A stretch of DNA of 28,485 bases from a virus. Under the pieces are notes generated by a model, which was not told where the DNA came from, searched no databases, and was given only the letters and a program-made list of their open reading frames with translations. Shown in pieces: positions 7,801-14,978 of this stretch. The stretch spans positions 1 to 28,485 of the IMG/VR virus record IMGVR_UViG_3300042292_001008. The stretch is one strand, 5' to 3'. A program made the position numbers and the translations under genes. Numbering within the stretch: position 1 is the first letter of the stretch; each line of letters opens with the position of its first letter.

Positions 7801-9330
7801 TGTGTGGGCATGTGAATAATATTGTGCAGAATTATAATACACCGTAACAATTGTATTTTGAGTTCTTGTTGTTTTAGCATATAATTTAATTAATAATTTA
7901 TCAGTTGACAATACAGCATAACTTGTTTGAGTTCCGCTAATGCTATATTGAATAACTGTTGTAGAACCTATATTATTACTATTATTTAGTGTAAATAACA
8001 ATGTTTCCACATTAGTTGAACTTAATTTATACACCTCAGCATAAACATTAGTTGTCGCTTGAGTGCTATCTGACAATGCCCATAAATTAAACTCCCAAAT
8101 ACCCGCATTAATTATTGTTCTATTTAGTGCTGTTGCAGTAACAAAAGAACCTAACAATGAAGTATTATTATTAACCGTAGTTTGTAATTGGGCTTGAGTA
8201 CCATTTTTAGGAGTTGCCGATAAAGTTAAATAAGAATTATCTGTATCATTAGTAAAATAATAAGCACTCCCAATACCAGCTCCTATTGGTAAATTATTAA
8301 TTCTATTATTTAAATAATCTACATTATATTTCACCACTTGTTCAGTTGGTATTTTGTTATTGCTATTAGCAGTTAAAGAAGTATCTGTACTAAATGCTTT
8401 ACCACTATCTAATACTTGTCCTGTGTTATTAACAGACACAATATTATCAGCCGTAGCACCAGATATAATATTTTGTTTAGTTGTGTCAGACGGGTGAACA
8501 TGGTCGGCTCTTGCTATATTATTACTAGAACCTACTGAAACAGCACCGTCCATTTTAATATTAGTCGTATTAGTTTCAAAAGATTGGTTATATGCAGTAT
8601 TAATTGGTACATCTTGCGGATTTGCAGGGGCGTTAGTATTATTCATTTTAACAGTAAAAGCGTCCATCAATGCTAATAAAGCATTAGATATACTGTTATT
8701 ATAAACCGATACAGCAAGTACATTCCAATTTGCGGGAGTTTGTGCAGGACTATTAACTTTAGCAATAATCATATCACCAACTTTTACTGGTTGCGAATTT
8801 AAACTACCCGCTACAGAAACTATCCAAGTATCTGATTTTAATACCGCCCCACCAGTACCAGAACCGCCTGTAGTTGGATATTGATTGCTAGAAGCGTCAT
8901 AAACACCTCGGTAATCTAACAACCCCGCTACGCTTGCGTCGATGTATGTTTTTAAATCTACATTGTCAATTTTAATTAGATTTGGTAAATTAGTGTCATG
9001 TATATTAATAACATTACCATTATTATTACTAAAAGTAATATAATCATTTTGTGATTTTAATACAATATTACCTAAAATACCGTTAAATACACAACCTGCA
9101 AACGGTTCAATAGTAACAGTATTTGCTGAACTGTCTTTTTTTCTTATTAATACACGTCCCTCAGTTTGTGCTTCAAATTCTCCAACTGGAGTAGTGCTTG
9201 TTGTGTATGGTAATGTTATAATAGTATTTTCATTTGCAGTAACTGATACCTCTAATCCCCAGTTTTCCAATGAAATATCGCCTGTTGTGGCATAATTCGC
9301 TAATAAATTGTTATCAAATATATTTCTCAT
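4879..9330 (-). CDS. Tail fiber / receptor-binding protein with beta-helix and C-terminal tail-collar domain
   Basis: A 1483-residue, Asn/Thr/Ser-rich protein. The start at 9330 (MRNIFDNN) overlaps the upstream stop as ATGA and has GGAG nine bases ahead; a longer ATG at 9345 is less likely. Approximate order: an N-terminal virion-attachment region; repeats of phage-fiber type such as ADHVHPSDTTKQ and IPTEQVVKYNVD; a beta-helix region from about residue 690 (YVSPNGSDTNDGKTPSTP); then a tail-collar domain (GTIIQNISPN-GG-LLCNG, about 1260). The end is FNVPDYQGKVL, HTLTINQMPSHNH and GGGQPHNNMQPTEFVYF. The HNH/HxH and NNMQP segments are typical of collar-domain tips. A repeated module of about 80 residues occurs twice, the second copy inside the collar domain. 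It likely forms trimeric receptor-binding fibers. The host specificity cannot be read. Confidence 0.9.
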   Translation of the reverse strand: MRNIFDNNLLANYATTGDISLENWGLEVSVTANENTIITLPYTTSTTPVGEFEAQTEGRVLIRKKDSSANTVTIEPFAGCVFNGILGNIVLKSQNDYITFSNNNGNVINIHDTNLPNLIKIDNVDLKTYIDASVAGLLDYRGVYDASSNQYPTTGGSGTGGAVLKSDTWIVSVAGSLNSQPVKVGDMIIAKVNSPAQTPANWNVLAVSVYNNSISNALLALMDAFTVKMNNTNAPANPQDVPINTAYNQSFETNTTNIKMDGAVSVGSSNNIARADHVHPSDTTKQNIISGATADNIVSVNNTGQVLDSGKAFSTDTSLTANSNNKIPTEQVVKYNVDYLNNRINNLPIGAGIGSAYYFTNDTDNSYLTLSATPKNGTQAQLQTTVNNNTSLLGSFVTATALNRTIINAGIWEFNLWALSDSTQATTNVYAEVYKLSSTNVETLLFTLNNSNNIGSTTVIQYSISGTQTSYAVLSTDKLLIKLYAKTTRTQNTIVTVYYNSAQYYSHAHTPLITYHNNLAGIQGGNGNDQNYHLTQTQYNNVINQSSPTQTGYLSNTDFTTFNNKQNALTNPVTSSSATPTANQLSVFNASGTQVTPTTTLPTSAVPAFTGDVTNAEGSLALTIGNNVVTNSKLANSSITIANNNTSLGGNVTQDQITGLSTTGLVKRTSANTLGIANVNDLPFTYNNTYYVSPNGSDTNDGKTPSTPVLTLGRAVTLAGNVGIQIVVYPGTYTENTIITAQNISIVAPNGEQSGIVNFTGTITANNPASSIRVIGLNINTFIHAGAGNAYLYNSSTTSLSKTGSGYLQVSSSDSQGSTFAGTVSITGSGSVLFNERSTIGSVTINNALAQVTFANNTNSLPINILAGLMGINDTPVYTLSRVTSAVTIASGAFCYISKSTMILPTASIGNATISIATPAVITIANHNLSNGQKIYFTTTGALPTGITATTTYWVTIINTSTFNISTTYANYITNIFVATSGTQSGTHVVSLTVDNLAKITANTGSFYSLDNVLFDKTNSTLLGTVLTRTGYSDSIELTTALPIASGGTGVKNVNDLTAILNNFVGDSGSGGTKGLVPAPASGDGVANKYLDAKGGWSTPTGGGSSVVSQYLYVKPAVGVNTWDANRRMQFSQILNFLGSNITLSSTGILRLVSAGTYELTAVWQGTAGGGGGTIRWYNETSGAFVGQESAICPPDSGNTYTPNSVLYHTITITSPTNFSIRETGNGNMQPMAVNSYVIARQLNIPTPTTANDVPTGTIIQNISPNIGGYLLCNGNSYNRSEYSALFNLLNTEKGICTISINTPAVITLTNHGLTTGQKIYFTTTGALPTGLSANTTYWINVTGANTFNLATSYANLITSTYIATSGTQSGTHTMFLTIGNVSSATTFNVPDYQGKVLANASTSHGIGKFTGAETHTLTINQMPSHNHYVQGYVFNDYDANDVFSNRQGLDTGANQYNTNNVGGGQPHNNMQPTEFVYFHIKF
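5196..5444 (-). repeat. Tail-fiber repeat module, copy B (inserted in the collar domain)
   Basis: This stretch encodes TPAVITLTNHGLTTGQKIYF, then TTTGALPTG, TTYW, FN and TSGTQSGTH. It separates the LLCNG/ALFNLLNTEKG half of the tail-collar domain from the FNVPDYQGKVL half. Confidence 0.85.
6348..6602 (-). repeat. Tail-fiber repeat module, copy A (internal)
   Basis: This stretch encodes TPAVITIANHNLSNGQKIYF, then TTTGALPTG, TTYW, FN and TSGTQSGTH. It matches copy B at 5196-5444 in protein and largely in DNA. It lies after the beta-helix region. Confidence 0.85.
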
Positions 9331-9665
9331 GATAAAATACTCCATTGTGTTTCCGATATTGCTCTTACTTGATATAATTTCCCTTGATATTGAATTGTAA
9401 AATTATTAGGGTCATCGCCAAAGATTGTTTGTCCCGCACCGGGCTTTATATTAACTACCGCAGAGTTTTTACTTAATTTAACCAATTCTATCAATTGATT
9501 GACTTTATCAGGCGAGTAATTAATAACTGGTAACGTATAGTCTACGACAACTTCATTATTAAATACTTTTAAAATGTGGTCGTTAGAACTACCACCTCCA
9601 CCTCCACCACTACTGCTATAATTAAATATACCTGTTCCACCATCACCATAATTAGATATTGCCAT
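9327..9665 (-). CDS. Small Gly-rich tail-associated protein
   Basis: A 112-residue protein. The N-terminus contains a glycine/serine linker (SSSGGGGGGSS), and the C-terminal part (VVNIKPGAGQTIFGDD and following, ending QWSILS) has the pattern of the N-terminal beta region of the adjacent tail fiber (NTVTIEPFAGCVFNG). AGGAG precedes the ATG, and the stop overlaps the fiber start as ATGA, so the two are coupled. I infer a small structural protein of the fiber base or tail; no named family is certain. Confidence 0.7.
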   Translation of the reverse strand: MAISNYGDGGTGIFNYSSSGGGGGGSSNDHILKVFNNEVVVDYTLPVINYSPDKVNQLIELVKLSKNSAVVNIKPGAGQTIFGDDPNNFTIQYQGKLYQVRAISETQWSILS

Positions 9666-9676
9666 AGTATTCTCCT

Positions 9677-9698
9677 AAAAAGGGGGATTAGCCCCTTT
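9677..9698 (-). terminator. Intrinsic terminator after decoration-like gene
   Basis: On the minus strand AAAGGGG pairs with CCCCTTT around a six-base loop and is followed directly by further T residues (TTTTT in all). The AGGAG ribosome site of the 112-residue gene begins immediately after. It probably lowers fiber-gene expression relative to the capsid genes by partial termination. Confidence 0.65.
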
Positions 9699-9700
9699 GT

Positions 9701-9979
9701 TTATGCATTAACGGTTGTATTAATTACTACTGTTGCAGTGTCATTAGCAATTGTAACAGTTTTAACTATAGCAAATTCTACATTATCAGAAGCAATAATT
9801 AATAAAGTATCACCTTTTTTGAAATTTGCTCTTTTATCTAAATTATCTGTAATTGAATAGTTAAAATAATTTGCACCCTTTACAGTAGCAATATTATCTG
9901 TTGTATTATATTGAAATTCCTTAATTTGATTTAAAGGATTATCACTTTTTTGAAGCAATGTTTCTTTAGTAAAAGCCAT
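9701..9979 (-). CDS. Small virion protein, probable head decoration/stabilising protein
   Basis: A 92-residue protein (MAFTKETLLQKSDNPLN start, then FQYNTTDNIATVKGANYFN, DTLLIIASDNVEFAIVKTV). This beta-rich pattern (y-T-DniatV-g-gYFN, then a hydrophobic D-(I/L)-(V/I) segment) is common in small proteins encoded directly beside the major capsid gene in podoviruses. Their role is generally taken to be capsid decoration. It follows the major capsid gene by 15 bases, has AAGGAG at normal spacing, and ends at a terminator, as expected for a highly expressed capsid pair. Assignment is by context and pattern. Confidence 0.65.
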   Translation of the reverse strand: MAFTKETLLQKSDNPLNQIKEFQYNTTDNIATVKGANYFNYSITDNLDKRANFKKGDTLLIIASDNVEFAIVKTVTIANDTATVVINTTVNA

Positions 9980-9994
9980 TTTATAATCTCCTTA

Positions 9995-11023
9995 TTAATT
10001 AATAATTACTTTTATCATAGTATGTGGTAATGCTACTCCACAACCCATTTCTTTACGATAATACCATTTATACTGGTCTCTTTCCATGTCATGAACATAT
10101 GTATCACCAGTCATTCCTGTTTCAAGTAAGTGCATAGAATTGGTTTGAAGAAAATACATTTCATTATCAGTAATTATAGCAGTTGGATCTTTAGACATTG
10201 TTGGAGCAAAAATATCAATACTTCCATAATTAATTGCGTCCATTTTAGCAGAAATAAGATTTTTATTATTCATAAAATCACCATTTAATAAAATTCTATT
10301 TTCTAATGCTCTTATTTTTCTTAAAGTTTTATCTGAACAAATACCGATATAATGATCGCTTACTCCCATCATTGTAGAATTTTTTAGTATTGATTTTATT
10401 ACATCAAATAAATTTATACTTATATCAGCAGGTGTATCTGAATGTTCACCAGCACCATTTAAAATATAACCTCTAGTATAATTAGTTGGATCATACCCAC
10501 CGCTAAATACTTTATAAATGCTTTCTAGAGTACCTTGAGTTTTTGCATTTCTTATTTCATATATAATTAAATCTTCAAAAGACCTTTTGTATGCACTTGA
10601 TACCATACTTGGTATTTCAGACATTAATTTTTGTCCTAATGAAGTACCACCACTGTTTTGAGTACTTAACAATTGTTCTAATTTTTTTCTCGGATATTTA
10701 ATTGGAGTGTCAAAAATTCTACTACCGATATAATATTCTAAAAAATCAATTTCTTGTCCTTGAACTATTTCACCACCCATTGCTGTTCTTTCGACAGCAT
10801 CAATACCTAACATTGCAAATCCTTTTTCAGTTGTAGGTATCATTGTACGAGTTTCAATAGGTAAAATATTATAAAATATATCAGCTTTATAATCTAATTG
10901 ATATATAATATCATTAATTCTAGGTTGTGCTACTTTTAAAATATTATCTATAAGTTTAATAGATTTATTACCATCACCTGAGTAGGTTTGATCTGCTGGA
11001 GTTTGTGGGATAAAATTAGACAT
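9995..11023 (-). CDS. Major capsid protein
   Basis: This 342-residue protein lies directly after the scaffold gene and before a small decoration-like gene, the canonical position of the podoviral major head protein. The length is typical of HK97-fold capsid subunits. The sequence contains an N-terminal region about the head (DNILKVAQPRINDIIYQLD), a long E-loop-like region with FLEYYIGSRIFDTPIKYPRK, and a C-terminal MHLLETGMTGDTYVHDMERD segment. No exact family signature is nameable from memory, so the call rests mainly on synteny. AAGGAG precedes the ATG, and the gene has its own leader with alternative hairpins and a nearby extended -10 promoter. Confidence 0.82.
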   Translation of the reverse strand: MSNFIPQTPADQTYSGDGNKSIKLIDNILKVAQPRINDIIYQLDYKADIFYNILPIETRTMIPTTEKGFAMLGIDAVERTAMGGEIVQGQEIDFLEYYIGSRIFDTPIKYPRKKLEQLLSTQNSGGTSLGQKLMSEIPSMVSSAYKRSFEDLIIYEIRNAKTQGTLESIYKVFSGGYDPTNYTRGYILNGAGEHSDTPADISINLFDVIKSILKNSTMMGVSDHYIGICSDKTLRKIRALENRILLNGDFMNNKNLISAKMDAINYGSIDIFAPTMSKDPTAIITDNEMYFLQTNSMHLLETGMTGDTYVHDMERDQYKWYYRKEMGCGVALPHTMIKVIIN

Positions 11024-11040
11024 ATTTGTCTCCTTAAAAT

Positions 11041-11094
11041 ATAAAAGCCTTTGGGCTTTTATTAGTTATTAATTAATAAATACACCAAAGGCTT
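11041..11094 (-). promoter_or_regulatory. Attenuator-like leader of the major capsid gene (competing hairpins)
   Basis: Two mutually exclusive stems occur on the minus-strand transcript. Stem 1 pairs AAGCCTTTGG (complement of 11085-11094) with CCAAAGGCTT (complement of 11045-11054), 10 bp with a 30-base loop. Stem 2 pairs ATAAAAGCC with GGCTTTTAT across 11041-11062, 9 bp with a four-base loop, followed by TATTTT-like sequence and the AAGGAG of the capsid gene. Stem 1 uses bases needed for stem 2, so the arrangement is that of an antiterminator and terminator. It may instead stabilise the mRNA 5' region. Confidence 0.55.
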
Positions 11095-11124
11095 ATATAT
11101 AATAAGTTATCTTTGCATAAATAT

Positions 11125-11133
11125 ATTATATCA
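11125..11133 (-). promoter_or_regulatory. Extended -10 promoter for the major capsid gene
   Basis: The minus strand reads TGATATAAT, an exact extended -10 element, within the gap after the scaffold stop. There is no good -35 hexamer at 16-18 bases. Transcription would start around 11118 and pass through the hairpin leader into the capsid gene. Confidence 0.5.
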
Positions 11134-11150
11134 TATTTGATAAATAATTA

Positions 11151-11879
11151 TTATAAATTTTTCATTTTAAAATATATTTCTTGATTTTTTAGATCTTCTC
11201 TAGTTGGTCTATTTAATCTATTACGAATATAATCTTGATACTTTGTTTCAATTTCTTGAGGATTTTCATTTATTCCATTATTTCCTTTAGGTTGATATCC
11301 TAATGATGTTTCAGTTACTTTATTCATTATTTCATCAAGCACATTTATAAACTCAAAATCATTAGTAAGTAATTTATTTAATTTATTAATATTTTCTTCT
11401 TTTATATTAATATTTTTCAAAAAATTATTAACTTTTTCAATATTTTCACTACCGTAATTTTTTATTTTTTCATCTAATTCTTTTTGCCTTTGTTCAATTG
11501 TTGCTTGATATTCTTTATTTTTCTCTGCTACAATTTCAGAAGTATTAGTTATTAACTTATTAAATATATCTTGTGAGAAATTATTCTTTTCAGCAATCTT
11601 ACTAATAATATCAGCAACTCCTTCATCTACAACTATTTTTTCATCAATAATATACTTTTCAGGTTTACCATAAATTTTAGAATTCATTTGTTCTAAATTA
11701 GTATATGATTTTGCTAATTTGCTAATTATCTCATCATGAGAGGTTACATTTTCTCTAAATTTATTTGGTATATCATTTAACCAAGATGGATCTTGATTTG
11801 TGGTTTCATTTGTTGTAGATGAATTATCAGTAGGTGCTGTATCCACTACATTATCAGTATTAGTATTTAATATATCCAT
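11151..11879 (-). CDS. Capsid assembly scaffolding protein
   Basis: A 242-residue, highly charged and helical protein. It has a disordered Asn/Thr/Asp-rich N-terminus, then a WLNDIPNKFRENVTSHDEII segment with SYTNLEQMNSKIYGKPEKY, a central Glu/Lys-rich coiled-coil stretch (about 110-190), and a C-terminal basic region (NRLNRPTREDLKNQ). The block around WLNDIP and NLEK-like YTNLEQM is typical of T7 gp9-like scaffolds. Its location between the portal and the major capsid protein agrees. Scaffolds direct procapsid assembly and leave before DNA packaging. Confidence 0.82.
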   Translation of the reverse strand: MDILNTNTDNVVDTAPTDNSSTTNETTNQDPSWLNDIPNKFRENVTSHDEIISKLAKSYTNLEQMNSKIYGKPEKYIIDEKIVVDEGVADIISKIAEKNNFSQDIFNKLITNTSEIVAEKNKEYQATIEQRQKELDEKIKNYGSENIEKVNNFLKNINIKEENINKLNKLLTNDFEFINVLDEIMNKVTETSLGYQPKGNNGINENPQEIETKYQDYIRNRLNRPTREDLKNQEIYFKMKNL

Positions 11880-11880
11880 A

Positions 11881-12183
11881 TTATTTATCCTCTTTATAAA
11901 ATTCTATAGTTGTATATTTAATTAGTTCTTCTAATATATCCATTTGTCCGCATTTAAATAAAGCAGTTTCAGTTGCTGTTCCTATATTCTTTACATTAGT
12001 TGTATAGTGTTTATTTATTAAATACTCCATAAATATTTTACCGTATTCAGTATTAGCCCATTGCTTAAAACATAATACTGCTTTAATATTTTTTTCTTCT
12101 TTGTCAGTACACATTTTACAAATAAAATTTTTGTCACATTTGCATTTTTTATTAAACTTATTAAATAATGCTTTAAATATCAT
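11881..12183 (-). CDS. Small Cys-rich protein, Bbp19-like
   Basis: A 100-residue protein between portal and scaffold. Its C-terminal part (WANTEYGKIFMEYLINKHY ... ALFKCGQMDILEELI) has the pattern of the Bbp19 family of podoviral structural proteins: a helix with (T/S)-(E/P)-G then (F/V)L-(Y/L)L, then an (E/C)G-(R/Q)-D-(L/I)-(L/I) helix. These are commonly encoded at exactly this position. The N-terminal CKCDKNFICKMC holds four cysteines that could bind a metal ion. It starts at TAATG overlapping the portal stop. Family assignment is from pattern and synteny. Confidence 0.6.
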   Translation of the reverse strand: MIFKALFNKFNKKCKCDKNFICKMCTDKEEKNIKAVLCFKQWANTEYGKIFMEYLINKHYTTNVKNIGTATETALFKCGQMDILEELIKYTTIEFYKEDK

Positions 12184-13706
12184 TACATACCCCCGTTAGA
12201 TTGTAAATTAGGATTGCTTGCCTGTAATTGTAAGTACTGTTGTATTTGTTGTGCTTGTTCAATATGTTCTAAATTCTTTTCAATTACATCAGCATTATTA
12301 TAATAACTTGGATCTAATCCTGATGCCTCCATTATTTTCTCTGATACTTTACCTCTCATGATGGTTGAATTAATCATTACTTGACCTTGATTACCACCAA
12401 CCATATTTAAATATTGTAAAGCATTTATTGTGCCTTGTATTTCAATTTGATTATTCAATTTTGTAATTGGATTTTCATATATAATTTTATGATTTTTAGT
12501 TGAATTTTTATCTAGAACGTTAGCAACTGTTAGTAATTCTATTGTACGATTAATAATAGGTATAACTAATTCTCTAATATGTCTATTTGCAAATCCACCC
12601 AGTATATTAATTTGTTGACTTAATCTTGCTTGTACTTCAGTTGCTGTCATTTCTCTTTGTTGCTCTGATAAAGGACGTATATGTAATGAATTAATTATTT
12701 CTTGATATTTTTCATTTATATCGGCTCTTGCGAATGGTAAATTCACATTATTTGGTAATTGTTGTATGGTTGATTGATAACCAATTTGAATTATGCTACC
12801 ACTTCTAAAATCAAATCCATGATTGTTTTCAGCAAAGGTATTATCATTTGTTACTAATACTGGGTTCAGTGCCATCTCAGTACCTTTTAATATTGATTGT
12901 TCTAATTCATCAATAAGATTACAAGTAGTAAGATGTTTACATAAAATACCTCTTCCAATATTTTCATTAGAGTCTGTACTCCATCTAAATATAATAAATG
13001 GATTAGTATCCCATATTCTAACAAAATATTCAGTTTTAAACCCATCATCAGTTAGAACATATTTAAATTTTATTTTATTATTTTCATTCATTGGAATAAC
13101 ATATTCGATCAATGTTAAATCTTTATCGGTTGAAAAATTAATATTTGGATATGTTCTTAATCTATCTAAATGGCTAATTGTTCCTATATCTCTAAATACA
13201 TAATTTGGTATGCTAAAATCATCTTCTAAAAAATATAACTTACTAACATCTAATGCTTTGAAATATATTGACTTATTAATAACATTATAATTCATAAGCA
13301 ATGCACCTGTACCAGCAACTAAATCTTTAAATGCCTTTGGTACTTCTTGATAAAAATTACTATTTTCTAAATATTTAAATAATGTTTCAGATGTTTTATA
13401 AATAGTTTCTTTATTTTGTTGCTCTGAATTATCTAAATCTTCATATGCTAAATTAAAAAATTTAACTCCATATGGGAATACTAGGTTAGTTAAATAATTG
13501 GCAAATTCATCACAATATTGAGCAATATTAGTGGCGTATATTTTTGTATCAGTCCTGCCACCTTTATTTATTATGTTGCCATTTGAAGTACCCCAATTTG
13601 TATTATAATTTTGAATAAACTGATATATGCGGTTCATCATTGGTGCAAAGTCTTGATTTTCTTTCTTTGCTTGGTCATAATATTTTTTTATATCATCAAT
13701 ATTCAT
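12183..13706 (-). CDS. Head-to-tail connector (portal) protein
   Basis: A 507-residue portal of podovirus type. Visible marks include an N-terminal W followed by DTKIYATNIAQYCDEFANYL (about 56-75), the RWSTDSNENIGRG stretch, the conserved MTATEVQAR motif and a Gln-rich C-terminus. MTATEVQAR is a hallmark of this connector family. The protein forms the dodecameric ring at the capsid vertex through which DNA is packaged and ejected. ATG 13706 (MNIDDIKKYY) is chosen over a GTG at 13715 because AGGTGG is correctly placed for it and it starts right after the upstream stop. Confidence 0.9.
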   Translation of the reverse strand: MNIDDIKKYYDQAKKENQDFAPMMNRIYQFIQNYNTNWGTSNGNIINKGGRTDTKIYATNIAQYCDEFANYLTNLVFPYGVKFFNLAYEDLDNSEQQNKETIYKTSETLFKYLENSNFYQEVPKAFKDLVAGTGALLMNYNVINKSIYFKALDVSKLYFLEDDFSIPNYVFRDIGTISHLDRLRTYPNINFSTDKDLTLIEYVIPMNENNKIKFKYVLTDDGFKTEYFVRIWDTNPFIIFRWSTDSNENIGRGILCKHLTTCNLIDELEQSILKGTEMALNPVLVTNDNTFAENNHGFDFRSGSIIQIGYQSTIQQLPNNVNLPFARADINEKYQEIINSLHIRPLSEQQREMTATEVQARLSQQINILGGFANRHIRELVIPIINRTIELLTVANVLDKNSTKNHKIIYENPITKLNNQIEIQGTINALQYLNMVGGNQGQVMINSTIMRGKVSEKIMEASGLDPSYYNNADVIEKNLEHIEQAQQIQQYLQLQASNPNLQSNGGM

Positions 13707-13707
13707 T

Positions 13708-14013
13708 TTATCCACCTAAAATATTTCGAGTTGGTACATTTTGATTGACAGGTAAAAAACCACCTGCTTGTGAGGCAAGTAATAAATTGCTTTTAGTTTT
13801 TGCTAATTTTATTTGTTCAGCAGTTTTTTGTTGAGTTATTACTTGTTGCTGTGCTTCCATTTTTGCTTTTTCTTCAGCAATTTGTTTATCTTGTGCTACT
13901 CTTTGTCTATCTTGCTCTGCTTTTAATGCCTCTTGTTGTTGTCCTTGTGCTACAGCAGTACCGCCAGCTACTGTAGCACCAATTAAAATTGCTAATAATG
14001 CCGATTCACCCAT
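13708..14013 (-). CDS. Small protein with N-terminal hydrophobic segment and coiled coil
   Basis: A 101-residue protein. Residues 5-20 (ALLAILIGATVAGGTA) are hydrophobic and glycine-rich, followed by a Gln/Lys/Glu/Ala-rich helix to about residue 75 and an ending LPVNQNVPTRNILGG. The architecture resembles short membrane-active internal virion proteins, and the N-terminal part resembles the glycine-rich segment of the 194-residue ejection protein in this window. ATG 14013 is chosen because AAGGA lies six bases ahead; the ATG at 14019 abuts it. It overlaps the upstream gene. Function inferred only as virion-associated. Confidence 0.6.
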   Translation of the reverse strand: MGESALLAILIGATVAGGTAVAQGQQQEALKAEQDRQRVAQDKQIAEEKAKMEAQQQVITQQKTAEQIKLAKTKSNLLLASQAGGFLPVNQNVPTRNILGG

Positions 14014-14396
14014 AACCATTCCTTTATAAATGTTTTACACATTTGAAAAAATGTAGGTATTTTACCAAATAATAAATAATGTTTTAAATCTAATTCATTT
14101 ATTATTCTTTTATTATTTATACCTAAATACATTTTGCATAAACCTATACAATTTATAACCATTATCCTACTTTTTTTCATTTTTATTACTTTTTTTTCTA
14201 CTTCTAGACATTCATATTTAATTCTATAATCTTCAAATTGTTCTTTTGATATAACAATAGGTATATCTATTATATTTCTTTTACTGTAAAAATTAATATA
14301 ATAGTGGTTATTTAATTCATCAATAGTTATAATAAAAGTATGTAACCTATTTTTATTAATTGTACTATTCATGAAAAAAATATAATGTTTATTCAT
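13992..14396 (-). CDS. Hypothetical protein with NC-xx-K-xx-LGI pattern
   Basis: A 134-residue, basic protein. Its C-terminal half contains MVINCIGLCKMYLGINNKRI followed by LKHYLLFG. This recalls a pattern seen in small podoviral proteins near the portal: a Cys, then a helix, LGI, then an L-(Y/H)-(H/K)-L segment, possibly related to cysteine-peptidase-like folds. That similarity is from memory and no catalytic triad can be verified. It starts as ATGA over the upstream stop and overlaps the downstream gene by about 20 bases, so it is part of the head operon. Confidence 0.5.
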   Translation of the reverse strand: MNKHYIFFMNSTINKNRLHTFIITIDELNNHYYINFYSKRNIIDIPIVISKEQFEDYRIKYECLEVEKKVIKMKKSRIMVINCIGLCKMYLGINNKRIINELDLKHYLLFGKIPTFFQMCKTFIKEWLWVNRHY

Positions 14397-14674
14397 AACA
14401 TATTATCTAAATTATTTAAAAATTTATTTATTTTATCTTTATTTAACTTCCAAGTATATTTAACTATTAAACTTTGTAGTACAATTGTAATAATTTCTTT
14501 ATTTTCATATGAATTATAAATAGGTAATAATATATTAGCATAAATGTTATTAAATTTATCAATAATTTCATTATTACCAAATAAATAATTTTCATCATTA
14601 TATATATTAATATATGTATTTAACATATTAAATTTAAATAATTTATTTTCATCTATATTATCTTTTTTAGCCAT
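14393..14674 (-). CDS. Small hypothetical protein
   Basis: This 93-residue, Asn/Ile/Lys-rich protein has no recognised motif. Its ATG overlaps the HNH-like gene stop (TAATG) and its stop overlaps the next start (ATGA). The overlaps on both sides are good evidence that it is translated as part of the minus-strand head operon. Confidence 0.6.
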   Translation of the reverse strand: MAKKDNIDENKLFKFNMLNTYINIYNDENYLFGNNEIIDKFNNIYANILLPIYNSYENKEIITIVLQSLIVKYTWKLNKDKINKFLNNLDNML

Positions 14675-14925
14675 TATTTCATACCTCCATTTTTGTTACG
14701 TGCAAACGAACGATTAGTAGACTTTGACACTACTCTTGTATTTGATTTGTGATTACTACCACCTTTTGATAAAGGTTTTTTGTGGTCTACGTCTTTACCA
14801 TCACCTTTTTTCACCCTACCGTCTTTCATGGCTTCAGACCTTGCTTTATTACGCTTTGCTCTATTTTCTATTTGCTCAGGTTTACCTTGATAATTAGCAT
14901 ATTCTTTTTTATAATCTCTAGGCAT
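14674..14925 (-). CDS. Small HNH-like nuclease domain protein
   Basis: An 83-residue, strongly basic protein. GDGKDVDHKKPLSKGGSN (about 42-59) carries the DH and GG-N elements of a beta-beta-alpha-metal HNH core, followed by NTRVVSKSTNRSF. The N-terminus MPRDYKKEYANYQGKPEQI and the KARSEAMKDGRVKKGDGKDV stretch match a compact HNH family that is common in podoviral genomes. A role in DNA cleavage at packaging or in nicking is plausible; the final catalytic His of classical HNH motifs is replaced by the NRSF ending. It is the first gene of the minus operon, with AAAGGAG before the ATG and a promoter just upstream. Confidence 0.75.
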   Translation of the reverse strand: MPRDYKKEYANYQGKPEQIENRAKRNKARSEAMKDGRVKKGDGKDVDHKKPLSKGGSNHKSNTRVVSKSTNRSFARNKNGGMK

Positions 14926-14943
14926 AAATATCTCCTTTGTAAT

Positions 14944-14978
14944 ATTATATCATAATTATTACATATGTGTTATAATTA
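14944..14978. promoter_or_regulatory. Divergent promoter region with dyad element
   Basis: The minus strand reads TGATATAAT (14944-14952) and the plus strand TGTTATAAT (14968-14976), two exact extended -10 elements pointing outward. They drive the head operon (minus) and the tail/ejection operon (plus). Neither has a good -35 hexamer. An imperfect 26-bp dyad (14953-14978, 11 of 13 positions symmetric) is centred at 14965/14966 between them and could bind a dimeric regulator of late transcription. Confidence 0.55.

Noticed and set aside
12823-13203. Plus-strand 126-codon frame opposite the portal gene
   Set aside because: It lies opposite a gene with the MTATEVQAR portal signature; no ribosome site or homology.
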